A DNA stretch of 64,000 nt from Solen grandis. Taxonomy: Eukaryota; Mollusca; Bivalvia; Adapedonta; Solenidae. The stretch is taken from the NCBI GenBank assembly GCA_021229015.1, contig CM037792.1, forward strand, positions 44,149,880-44,213,879, read 5' to 3'. The notes beneath the pieces were generated by a model. It saw nothing but the letters and a program-made list of their open reading frames with translations. It did not search any database and was not told the origin of the DNA. A program made the translations under genes and the position numbers. Within the stretch, counting starts at the first letter, position 1. Every line of letters begins with the position of its first letter. Shown piece after piece: positions 43,201-53,600 of the stretch.

Positions 43201-43734
43201 AGACATCGTCTCCAAATGACTGAAATACTGTCGTTGGGACGTTAGAACCAATAAGCAAACAAATAATGTACATCATGTGACAATGTATGTGAATCAAAGA
43301 TCACTCACCTGTAGTTGACCTATTTTGCCTGGCATTATAACCTCCACATGTCTCCTGACTGCTCCCTGAAATTTACCATGTAATTCATTTTCTTAGTGAA
43401 GCGATATGAGATATCATTTAACTGCCGTTAAGACGTTCTTTTTGATTTGCTTGAATTAAATCTGAAATGTATCTTTTTAACTGTACCCACATTGAACGGC
43501 CCCAATATAGTTCATAAACACCATCAAAAGGAACTTTATTTCTTATTTTCACTCAAAAGCGTGAATAATAAAACATTCGTGAAAAATGTCGATTCAAATC
43601 AAATCACTTACAGAAAATAATGCTTTTTGCTTGGTGTTATCAATTAACATGTACCTTAGAGAATATGAATGTTACATACCGTAGTACAGAAATGCAATCA
43701 CCAAGGATATACACACTGTATGTCTCCAACCCAT
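33658..43734 (-). CDS. single-pass type I membrane protein (receptor-like), 7 exons, 253 aa
   Basis: Rebuilt from AG/GT sites with consistent phase. Exons in order of translation: 43734-43680, 43365-43309, 39140-38823, 38150-38085, 37013-36963, 35218-35137, 33790-33658. Exon 1 is a signal peptide (MGWRHTVCISLVIAFLYY). Exons 2-4 encode a small ectodomain with Cys in ETCGG, SFCTES, GPCVCQL, VTCIE and VMCFE, and several N-glycosylation sequons. Exon 5 is a Thr/Ser stalk. Exon 6 (82 nt) is the transmembrane helix (GGFVILVTMVTLILVSCC). Exon 7 is a 43-residue tail with Tyr motifs (TKYDYPADD, NQLYNATHSGYRDSV). All junctions but the last are phase 1. I do not recognise the ectodomain family; a cell-surface receptor or adhesion role is inferred from layout. 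It is a paralogue of the gene at 50696-59392. Confidence 0.8.
34365..34830 (+). repeat. dispersed repeat, inverted copy of 5535-6620
   Basis: Begins AGGCCTACATAGAATTCCCA and shares long imperfect matches with the reverse complement of 6370-6620 and 5535-5690. It lies in the last intron of the receptor gene. Confidence 0.6.
35930..36110. repeat. degenerate tandem repeat, ATGATGATATNACAACC unit
   Basis: About eight copies of ACAACC(T/C)CACATGATGATATT-like units in an intron. It leads into an interspersed repeat (36110-36350) with a GATGACGTCAACGACGATGA run and the near-palindrome around CTCGACTTTTTTTC. Confidence 0.65.
38370..38560 (-). mobile_element. SINE body fragment
   Basis: Shares the diagnostic order GATACACCACGCC, TGGCATGATACCA, TTGACACCAGGCCAACAAGT with the other SINE copies in the window (39530, 42945, 45720, 49495, 54165, 61668). 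The tRNA head is lacking. It is intronic. Confidence 0.6.
39530..39780 (-). mobile_element. SINE, tRNA head missing
   Basis: GTCCCACCGACAGTATTTAA, GCCACACTGCAGTATCACGC and GACACCGGGCCAACCAGTTC match the reverse complement of the complete copy at 42945-43255. It is truncated at its 5' end. Confidence 0.75.
40209..40236. repeat. (TA)n microsatellite
   Basis: Pure TA dinucleotides within an intron of the receptor gene. Confidence 0.9.
40250..42940. other. intron of the receptor gene, no exon seen
   Basis: A 2.7 kb stretch between exons 3 and 2. It holds homopolymers, a C-run at 41023-41032, an inverted pair around 42070-42210 (shared word TACATGTATCGAATTATG-like) and triplet repeats at 42855-42950, but no supported coding segment. 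Confidence 0.5.
42945..43255 (+). mobile_element. full-length tRNA-derived SINE
   Basis: The tRNA-like head has a B box GGTTCGATCCC at about 43008 preceded by an A-box-like GTGGTAAAAGCGTCCG. The body follows with TATAGCTCCCTTGCTTGGCG, GTTGGCCCGGTGTCAG and GTATCATGCCACATGTCAAC. It is the most complete copy in the window. Confidence 0.8.
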
Positions 43735-45700
43735 AATTCCTTGGTCCTTACGACATCTGTTTTCGGTTTGGTAGATCTCGCCCTTTGCAAAATATAGATA
43801 CGCAATCAATTTTACACCACCTTGCATTTGCGGATCCGGATAGTGGGTCACCAGGTGAGCGTTTCAATATAAAAGCTATCTTTAAGAAAGCAAATTAGTG
43901 TCACTATAATTAAGGATTTGCACTGAAGTTAAAGTCCTATTCGTATCAATTTAGATGTTTTGTTAGTGAAACAGTTATGAATAGTGTATATGCCTGATGT
44001 TTGATAGATTAAGAATAATTATGGTTACATTAAAAAATAATCAATCAACGGAGCAAAGTAAGCATATAATCTTCTGGCCCGACCTGACATCGTACCCTCT
44101 AGTATCATGTTTCTTGAACATATCCTTTTAGCCAACAAATGAAACTTCTTGCAAAAATATTTTACTTCAGCATGTCTGTCGTCCTCTGTAACAAGAGTCG
44201 TTATTGGATTACAATAGCCGTTAAAGAAACCGTTAAAGAAATATTCTCTTAGAAACACGGGTATGATACCCTATAAGATTATAAGAGTAAAACTGTAGAT
44301 TTCAGACCAAACAAAAAGGAGCAGTTTATAGGTGGGAACACTGAAAACAATATACATTTTATATTAACAGTTGTTAAAAAAAAAAGATTGACATAAGCCA
44401 AATGGAGAAATGAGTCTACATAGGACAGACGTGTAACGGATAGGGTGTTCTTGTTCTTAGTTATTTACAGCTAGATATTATTTCAATCTAATTAGAAAAA
44501 AAGTTTGGATAAATGACCCCCATGTAAAGTATAATCGTGAAACAGTTTGTAACCACTTGATCTGCATGTGATAAGGAAAATATATTAAAGGTTTGTCAAA
44601 TACGAGGAAATATTACTGGGCCTTCTTACAAAACTGAATATAAAAAAATGATCTGTTTTCGTGAAGGAGGAATAATATTCAGTACTGTCCTTTATCTTGT
44701 GGCTACTTTTTGCCAGGGATGGATTTAGCTGCGGTAGTTGTTTATAAGGAAGAAATCTACTTGTACTGCTAGAGTCGCATTAACAATTGCGCCTTCAATA
44801 TGTATTCAGGTTTGTTATTTTTTTATATATAATTTCTTCCTCATTAATGATTATTTAAATGACAAATCAGATGTCAGGTAAAACAAGTAATAGACTCTAA
44901 TAGTATAGTTTGATAGTGCAATATGACATTTAATAAATGAATACTCTACACAACAGCACCCGTTTGCCAAGTGTTGATGGCCAACAGAATAGTTTGTAAT
45001 ATTACTTTGTTACCTTTACACCTCTTATTTGTCCAAACTATTCCAAATATGTTTGACTGCCATGTACCCTCATCAAATATAATCACGACTTCAGGAGAGA
45101 CTCACATACACCTTTGGTCTTTTCTTCAATCCTATTCTTGAATAAAATATGTATTGGATCAATTTTATTTATCTTTTAAACATATACATGTAGTTGTTAA
45201 TAATTTACCCAATCATTATAGGGTGAGACATTTACGTAGGTGGTCCCGTAGTTAAGTTGGTAATACAATCGTCCTTTAATCGTTGGTTACGTGTAAAGCC
45301 CAGGTCTAGCTACACAAATTCAATAGTAATGAAAATATTAACATTGACATAGACAACTGTAACTCATCCATACACATTTGTTTTTGATATTGCTGTCAGA
45401 ACTTTAAATCATCCAGAATTCTCAACCTTTTTTTTTTTTTTTGAAAGAAGGGGCGAGGTGTTCTGCATGAGCTTTGAATACGATGATGATGATGATGATG
45501 ATGATGTGGATGAGGCGGATAGTGTCAGACGTCATCCCTATATTTATTCTTGTTGGTGTTTTATTGATATTTATTGTTGTTATTATAAAGTTCGAATCTA
45601 CAACCTCAGATTCTGATTTTTTGTATATTACCACTAAACTACAGTATCTTTCTTGTGTAGCTGATCCTGGAGATGCATCTTTAATACACGAAATCCGTAT
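43735..45700. other. intergenic, no gene seen
   Basis: Upstream of the receptor signal-peptide exon; it should hold its promoter and 5' UTR. It contains a T-run at 45429 and (GAT)n at 45482-45507. No coding region can be supported. Confidence 0.5.
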
Positions 45701-45719
45701 GATTATTTACTTCAGTCAT

Positions 45720-45930
45720 TAGTCGAATGTTTATTACAACACAGACAAGTAGCATAATACCACAGCCTGCAACACCACCCTGACACTGACCAAACAGTCC
45801 TGGAACTGCACTTTGTGCTGAGTGCCATGCAAGGGAAATATACCAATGTCGTCATTGGTATGTCACGGCCGGGGTTCAAACCTACAGGAAAAAATGCTCT
45901 AATCACTCGACTACCGGAACCGGTCACATA
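45720..45930 (-). mobile_element. tRNA-headed SINE
   Basis: Body words (AACACCACCCTGACACTGAC, GAGTGCCATGCAAGGGAAAT) then, in reverse complement, a tRNA-like head with GGTTTGAACCCCGGCC. Same family as 42945. Confidence 0.7.
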
Positions 45931-46130
45931 TGTTTGTAAACGCCATTTTTTTAGTTTACAAATATGGTCACTATGGTGTTATCATTTTCAAGATATGAGT
46001 AAATATACATGAAGCAGTAGTATACACAATGGTGGTTCTGGCTCACCCCAGAATGTTGTACATGTAGTATACACAATAGCGGTTCTGGACCACCTCAGAA
46101 TGCAAACAGAGACTTCCTCGTCATCTCTTA

Positions 46131-46505
46131 GTGGTTCTGGCTCACCTTGTGGATCACTTTATCTCTTCCCACATCAACCTCCTATCCATGCTTTCACGAT
46201 TTGGACCCGAGGAGGCGGTCAGAGTGGCGACCGATTCCATCTACGTGAAGAAAACGGCCATGTACAGGTTAAGGTCCGTGTTCTCTTACATCCCACCGGA
46301 AGAGCACGACGTCCTAGAACTTGCCCCGCCGGAGACCGTTCCCCCGGCCAAGTGGCGTGATAAGGGAGAAAAGTTTTATGGGCCACAGGAGCATGCCTTC
46401 TACCTTCCAGAATACGCAAAACAAGAAAAAGAAGCCCCCCCCCCCCCCCACCACCCCCCTGCTGCGAACCGAGTTTCGGCGACCCATTGGCTAGACACCA
46501 ACTGA
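46131..46505 (+). pseudogene. fragment resembling DNA polymerase B motif C region
   Basis: The frame contains RVATDSIYVKKTAMYRL, which fits polymerase B motif C with the first Asp replaced by Ala (ATDSIYV), followed by a Pro/Glu-rich linker. Composition is far more GC-rich than the surroundings. It ends in a C-run (46436-46450) followed by tRNA-like SINE sequence. Directly downstream is an SF1 helicase, and one long ancestral polymerase-helicase protein is possible. The match is short, so treat the polymerase assignment as tentative. Confidence 0.45.
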
Positions 46506-46510
46506 GCTAC

Positions 46511-47330
46511 CTGACTGGAGGACGAGGTTCAGGGAAGACAACGAGAGCGATTGAGTTGTTCCGCGGAAGGGACCCTCTGGTCTTAACGCCCACCCACGGC
46601 TGGCGAAAGAAATGCGAGAGAGGGGAGTAAGGCCCAGACGTACCACAGCTTCTTCCGCTGGAGTGGTCAGACAGAGTGGACTCCAGAAGTATACTCCTCG
46701 AGTAATCATCTGGGACGAGGTCTGTACGGTGCCGGAGAAAGTCTTGGAGACCTTTCTCGACTGGCTAGACCAGGGAGGCGTCCAAGTCGTCTGCTGCGGA
46801 GACCAAGGCCAACCCCCACCAATTGTTGGCGATATGCCGCACGACTGGTTAAGAGAGCATGCCGCGTATTACGAAGAGGTAGAGGAGGACTACAGAGCGA
46901 CCCTCAAGACCCTCAAAAAGAAAATCCGTCTCCAGCCTGACAAAGTCCAGTACAGACAGAGGCGAAAGGTTGTTCAAAGCTGTCGCTGGGCTGCGTTCGT
47001 AGCCGCATGGAAGCCCGGCGACTTGATATTGGCTTCCAGGCAAAAGGTGCGCGACGAAGTGCAATATATCTTATTCCGCAGGCACAAACGCAGGTACAAA
47101 GAGTTTTACCAGGTCCCCCTCCTCTACCACCCGGAGACACCAGGAAGCAAAACGTGGAGGTGAAGATTCCGGGTACGAATAGGAAGGAAAGCTTGTCCTC
47201 AACGACATCGTCCACGTAGAAGTCGAGGCGGCGGAGGCGGCCATACAGACCGAAGATTGGCGTCTGGGCTATGCACTCACGGTCCACTCAAGTCAGGGCC
47301 TAACAATCCGCGACCCGAAAAAAAGTGTGA
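46511..47330 (+). pseudogene. superfamily 1 DNA helicase, frameshifted
   Basis: Walker A GGRGSGKTTRAIELF lies at 46517-46561, motif Ia-like LVLTPTHG follows, and after a frame break near 46600 comes Walker B VIIWDEVCTVP with motif III CCGDQGQPPP. After a further break near 47160 the frame shows GYALTVHSSQGLTI, the late SF1B motif. The order and spacing are those of Pif1/RecD-like helicases. At least two frameshifts make it a pseudogene. High GC and lack of introns set it apart from the host genes, pointing to a virus- or transposon-derived origin. Confidence 0.75.
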
Positions 47331-47497
47331 ATAATTGACGACTTCTTGAAGTGGTCGAACCAGGCTTACCTAGCCGTGTCCAGGGTGGAGTTCTTAAGCC
47401 AGCTAGAGCTGGTCACAAGGCCCGTCCACGCTACGCCGCCTGCCGACTAGAGTTCCCTTGGGTTCACTTGGGTTCCTTGGGGTTCCCGAGTTCTCTT

Positions 47498-47695
47498 ATA
47501 GAGAAAAGGAGAAATATAGGAAAAATTAAACGAGATTTATCGCAAGACCAAATCCAAGAAATCCGCGCCCTTCGAGGCAAACCATACGCGGTAGAAGAGG
47601 CGAAAAGGCGGTTTGGTATCGGGAGTTCGAGAGTATACAAAATATGGAGAGACCCCAAAGACTCTGCTATTGTGCCTGCGCCGACTCCGCTATAG
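47498..47695 (+). CDS. helix-turn-helix DNA-binding domain protein, partial
   Basis: DLSQDQIQEIRALRGKPYAV followed by EEAKRRFGIGSSRVYKIWRD fits a resolvase/Hin-type or homeodomain-like helix-turn-helix of the kind found in phage and transposon regulators. The open frame extends upstream to 47351, but that part has no clear domain. It lies within the GC-rich island, between the helicase and the coiled-coil protein, all on the + strand. Confidence 0.55.
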   Translation: MEKRRNIGKIKRDLSQDQIQEIRALRGKPYAVEEAKRRFGIGSSRVYKIWRDPKDSAIVPAPTPL

Positions 47696-47699
47696 TAGG

Positions 47700-48072
47700 C
47701 TCCGCCCCCGGCTCCGAAATTATTTTCCGGGTCCTTCTGTAGAAGACTTCTACGGATTGTTAGGGCGGCTAGAATCTATGGTAGAACAAGCTACAAATAT
47801 GTTGGAAGAAGTGCTGGCCCGCAATGACCAATCTTTTATAGACGGTCTGGTTGCCGAATAGACCAAGGACGAACTCGAACAGACCAAGGACGAACTCGAA
47901 CAGGCAGCCGAGGAGGTCGCCGAACAGCAGCATATCTTGTCAATGGCTGAGAGGTGGACCTACGTTTCTCTCGCCGCGGTACTCATCTGGAAAGTGGCAA
48001 CCTGGACACCAAAGCAGCCACCAAAGAAGGGGAGCCACCCACAACCCGTCGTGACCCATTCTACATGGAATG
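47700..48072 (+). pseudogene. coiled-coil membrane protein, one in-frame stop
   Basis: The frame EDFYGLLGRLESMVEQATN runs to a TAG at 47859-47861. The next codons continue in the same frame with a 21-bp direct repeat encoding TKDELEQTKDELEQ, a heptad-rich helix, and a hydrophobic segment (WTYVSLAAVLIWKVATW) before a basic Pro-rich tail ending near 48072. The TAG stands where the repeat would have CAG, so one point mutation explains the break. It is the last recognisable gene of the island; such small tail-anchored proteins are common in DNA viruses. Confidence 0.5.
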
Positions 48073-48079
48073 AATGTTA

Positions 48080-48817
48080 TGTGAACCCTAAATTGACCCT
48101 CCGGTAACACTACTTTGACCCCTATTCGGATGTAAATTGGAGGTCAAATCGGGCTGTCCCTAGTTGGGATGGCGTATCAGCTCCTTTTTTTACAAATAAG
48201 ATGGTATATTTTCTTCTCCCGGAAATAGAATATAAGCCTTTTCTTATAAATAGGGTAATATATTCCCCCTTCCTCCCAGAAACGGCGTGTAAGCTTCGAT
48301 TTGCTCTAAAACTTGGTATGTTCACCCTCCCTGCTGCTGAAGCCTTTTAAAAAAGTATGAATGTAAGCATAATTATTCTAATAAAGCAACTGAGCAAATA
48401 TCATATCAATTAATATACATGTATGTAAATTAGAGTATTATTATCTATCTGTAACACAGTTTATCTACATGTATATAGAAAAAACTAATTAAACTAGTTA
48501 AGCAATTGATACTTTAATTCGCATCACCTGTAGCCATACCACGTGATATATGAAATTATTTTAAGCTATCACAGGCAGCATATTAGCCTCGATTTGGAGA
48601 AATAAGCTGCTGTAAATATTTTATTTCTTCATCTATTTTTCATCAAATGTTTTCCCGACTGTTAGGACATACTGTACATCTGACTAAAGAATCATTAGGC
48701 CCTGTGAGTAGGTCACAGTTTTCTGCTTCGAATGCGCTATATCCTATTAAAATTTATGAATAAATAAGATACAGCAGTTTTCTTCTCCGAATCGAGCTTG
48801 AGAAAGCTTAGTTGGGG

Positions 48818-48858
<41 letters not shown>

Positions 48859-49490
48859 ACGTGGCATGGTCAAACTTGTACAATCGTTTATTATTCGAGG
48901 AGGGATAAAGCTTGAAAATAGTCCTATTATATATCGTCTTATATATTTTACATGTATACTCAAAGGAAAAAGAGATGCAGGGTAAATTTTTGTGTCAGTT
49001 TTAAATAGGAAGTATTCGACAGTATTACAGTTTTCATTATTTTGATAAAGATTTTTTTTTTTTTTTCAAACAAAATAAATACAATGAGATGGGGTTTATC
49101 ATATGAAGTTTATTGTAAAAACTTGAGTCTGGCTACTACAGATTCTAGTTACCATACGTTACTTTTACCTTTGAGTATATCTGGGAGACTGACAACGGAC
49201 GACTGGAAAGTCAATGGGTATATTATTTTTTATTTGAAAGCAGAGGATATCATTTAAAAACATAATATACATGTTGATGACATTATTTTATATACACATG
49301 ATAATAATTAACAGGCAGAACGTTAGCTCATAAGTACAGCTTTATGATTTATTAGTCTTCATTCTGTTCATTTGTATTGTCATTGACATACATTTTAATG
49401 ATTATTTACCGGTAAGTTGCTTTTCTTTATAAAGCAAATAGCAAAAAATGTTGAGCACTGTATTTCCAAGTTTGTTTCTGCAATAAAAAT
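48080..49490. other. no gene seen; tandem 60-bp pair and (TA)n
   Basis: Two imperfect copies of a roughly 60-bp unit (48190-48300) share TAAATAGGG/TACAAATAAG and CCCGGAAA/CCCAGAAA words. A (TA)n tract is at 48820-48856. Nothing coding is supported. Confidence 0.55.
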
Positions 49491-49494
49491 TTTT

Positions 49495-49690
49495 TCTTGG
49501 TTTTACGGCCCAGCAACGCTATAGTTATCAGGGAACATTCCGACGTGAAGAATTAAGCTGCCTCACCACGCGGTATCACGTCATGCATGGTATATGACGT
49601 CATCACATTCCGGGTCATCCAGGTATAGATCATCCTGAGGCAAACAAGGTTGATATTCCTGCACCATTAACAAGTTTGGTTCTGGAAACA
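49495..49690 (-). mobile_element. SINE body fragment, diverged
   Basis: CTGCCTCACCACGCGGTATC and CATCACATTCCGGGTCATCC lie in the same order as in other copies. No head is visible. Confidence 0.45.
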
Positions 49691-49904
49691 CACACACAAT
49701 CAGATTGTCTGTTACTCATAATGTGGAACAGAGATGTAAAAAAAAAAAAAACACAATGAAATAATTTTAATAATGGAATGCATTATAAAAAGTAGTAGCA
49801 GTAGTAGTAATTCAATGCAATGGTTATGATGGAATACATGATAAAAAGTAGTAGGTGTAGTAGTAATAGTAGTGTAGTGGAAGAAGGTGGAGTAAACGTA
49901 GTTT

Positions 49905-50519
49905 TTGTAGTAGTAAAAGTAGCAGCACCAGACAGGATTTATTTGTAGTAGTAAAAGTAGCAGCACCAGACAGGATTTATTTGTAGTAGTAAAAGTAGCA
50001 GCACCAGACAGGATTCATTTGTAGTAGTAAAAGTAGCAGCACCAGACAGGATTCATTTGTAGTAGTAAAGGTAGCAGCACCAGACAGGATTCATTTGTAG
50101 TAGTAAAAGTAGCAGCACCAGACAGGATTCATTTGTAGTAGTAAAAGTAGCAGCACCAAACAGGATTCATTTGTAGTAGTAAAAGTAGCAGCACCAAACA
50201 GGATTCATTTGTAGTAGTAAAAGTAGCAGCACCAGACAGGATTCATTTGTAGTAGTAAAAGTAGCAGCACCAGACAGGATTCATTTGTAGTAGTAAAAGT
50301 AGCAGCACCAAACAGGATTCATTTGTAGTAAAAGTAGCAGTACCAGACAGGATTCATTTGTAGTAGTAAAAGTAGCAGCACCAGACAGGATTCATTTGTA
50401 GTAGTAAAAGTAGCAGCACCAGACAGGATTCATTTGTAGTAGTAAAAGTAGCAGCACCAAACAGGATTCATTTGTAGTAGTAAAAGTAGCAGCACCAGAC
50501 AGGATTCATTTGTAGTAGC
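49905..50519. repeat. 38-bp minisatellite, about 16 copies
   Basis: The unit begins AGTAGTAAAAGTAGCAGCAC and ends CAGGATTCATTTGT. Most copies are identical or differ by one base (CAGACAGG or CAAACAGG; the first two copies have TTTATTTG). It lies just downstream of the second receptor gene. Confidence 0.95.
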
Positions 50520-50695
50520 GACAATAAATGTAACCAAATGTAGATTTATTTAATTGTTGCACTGTCTAAAGTTAAGTAAATATACGCCTGAGTGTACTAT
50601 GTCATTGTTGCTAAATTTGGTCTTTGGCATAAAATACTGACAATAAACAATGTCCATGACAATTCAGACATCACTTGTTAATCTTCAGTTGCAGC

Positions 50696-53600
50696 CTAGC
50701 TCTTTGTCTTGTCATAGATATTGTCAGTTTCCACTGCAGTATTTTTCTCGTTCAGATGGTTATACATGTCCTCCTCCTCCTCCTCCTTACTCTCCTCCTC
50801 CTTTTTGCACGTCAACTGGTCCAGCTCGCTTCTTCATCACAACGGCGTACTCCACGTCCATTGAAACAGGTTCCTGTCCTGCCTCAAGTTTCGAACAGGT
50901 AGTCGTGTCTGTAAGTTTTTCATGTCGTCAGGTGCACTCCTGTTGACGACGTCCGTCCCGGTGGACGTTTCAAACCCGCTGTACATATAATTTTCCGTCA
51001 TGTACACGTCGTTCCCGTCAGACTCAACTGTGACCTTGTCTTCTGGAGGACGTGTTTGCCTCTGTGACTGTGTCCTTTTTCTGAGAATCGAAAAATGTTT
51101 ACTTATTAATCATTATTTTTTAATGAGGATTAATTTTCGTTGATTTCGTGAATAGATTTTATCCGCAAATACTTATATCAAGAAATTATATACATGTATG
51201 TATTGAACAGCCGTTCAGCGTATAAATGTACCCATGGAATTGTCATAAATACATAACAGAAAAATAACTATTTTACAGAATAAATAAATTAACATCGTTT
51301 TTAAATAAAGTTACTTTAAATATAAATTTCTTTTTACTTTGCGAAAATCGCAATAAATAACTGGTTATTCATACATTATTGCATTAAATATGTATCTTAT
51401 CGTTTTATTGATCTATTTCTTCATATCTTTTTGGAAATTTAAAACTCCTTAAAAATTGCTAAAGTTTGACAATACTAACATTATCAGACAAAAACGACTT
51501 TAAATAACGGTAAGTTTAATACTTTCAACTCATCCACAATACACGTTACATTATGTATACAGCAGACAAACTGGTGTAACAGACACTGTGAAAACCATCC
51601 ATCATTAAATCATAAGCATGATACTCCAAATGCTTAAAAGGACTTATGTGCAAATGCAAGCCTACTTAGAGTTACAGACCCTTTTGCTCACAAGTCTATA
51701 AAGGTTGTATTTACTATAAACAAATCTCACGATCACTTGATGGACCATGATCACAATTTGATGATGGGTGGATTACCTTTAGTTGTAATGAAATATGACG
51801 ACAACCGTGACAAAGCATTGATACTGTCTTCCAGTCTGAAACCTACCTTCTGTACCATACACAGATGATCAGACCAACTACCAGGAGGACAGCAACAGCA
51901 GCAGTACCTACCTTCTGTACCATACACAGACAACCAGACCAACTACCAGGAGGACAGCAACAGCAGCAGTACCTACCTTCTGTACCATACACAGACAACC
52001 AGACCAACTACCAGGAGGACAGCAACAGCAGCAGTACCTACCTTCTGTATCATACACAGATGACCAGACCAACTACCAGGAGGACAGCAACAGCAGCAGT
52101 ACCTACCTTCTGAACCATACACAGACAACCAGACCAACTACCAGGAGGACAGCAACAACAGCAGTACCTACCCTCTGTACCATACACAGATGAACAGACC
52201 AACTACCAGGAGGACAGCAGTACCTACCCTCTGTACCATACACAGATGAACAGACCAACTACCAGGAGGACAGCAACAGCAGCAGTACCTACCTTCTGAA
52301 CCATACACAGACAACCAAACCAACTACCAGGAGGACAGCAACAGCAGCAGTACCTACCTTCTGTACCATACACAGACAACCAGACCAACTACCAGGAGGA
52401 CAGCAACAGCAGCAGTACCTACCTTCTGTACCATACACAGATGACCAGACCAACTACCAGGAGGACAGCAACAGCAGCAGTACCTACCTTCTGATTCATA
52501 CACAGATGACCAGACCAACTACCAGAAGGACAGCAAAAACAGCAGTACCTACCTTCTGTACCATACACAGATGACCAGACCAACTACCAGGAGGACAGCA
52601 ACAGCAGCAGTACCTACCTTTGTACCATACACAGACAACCAAACCAACTACCAGGAGGACAGCAACAGTAGCAGAACCTACCTTCTGTACCATACACAGA
52701 CAACCAGACCAACTACCTGGAGGACAGCAACAGTAGCAGTACCTACCTTCTGTACCATACACAGACAACCAGACCAACTACCAGGAGGACAGCAACAGCA
52801 GCAGTACCTACCTTCTGTACCATACACAGATGACCAGACCAACTATCAGGAGGACAGCAACAGCAGCAGTACCTACCTTCTGTACCATACACAGACAACC
52901 AAACCAACTACCTGGAGAACAGCAACAGTAGCAGTACCTACCTTCTGTACCATACACAGAATGACCAGAACAACAACCAGGAGGACAGCAACAGCAGCAG
53001 TACCTACCTTCTGTACCATACACAAACAACCAGACAACTATCAGGAGGACAGCAAAAGCAGCAGTACATACCTTTTGTACCATACACAGACAACCAGACC
53101 AACTATCAGGAGGACAGCAACAGCAACAGTACCTACCTTCTGTACCATACACAGATGACCAGACCAACTACCAGGAGGACAGCAACAGCAGCAGTACCTA
53201 CCTTCTGTACCATACAGAGACAACCAGACCAACTACCAGGAGGACAGCAACAGCAGCAGTACCTACCTTCTGTACCATACACAGACAACCAGACCAACTA
53301 CCAGGAGGACAGCAACAGTAGCAGTACCTACCCTCTGTACCATACACAGACAACCAGACCAACTACCAGGAGGACAGCAACAGCAGCAGTACCTACCTTT
53401 TGTACCATACACAGATGACCAGACCAACTATCAGGAGGACAGCAACAGCAGCAGTACATACATTCTGTACCATACACAGACAACCAGACCAACTACCAGC
53501 AGGACAGCAACAGTAGCAGTACCTACCTTTTGTACCATACACAGACAACCAGACCAACTACCAGGAGGACAGCAACAGCAGCAGTACCTACCTTCTGAAC

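Noticed and set aside
49905..50519. Regularly spaced repeats suggestive of CRISPR
   Set aside because: There are no unique spacers; units are directly tandem in a eukaryotic genome, so it is a minisatellite.
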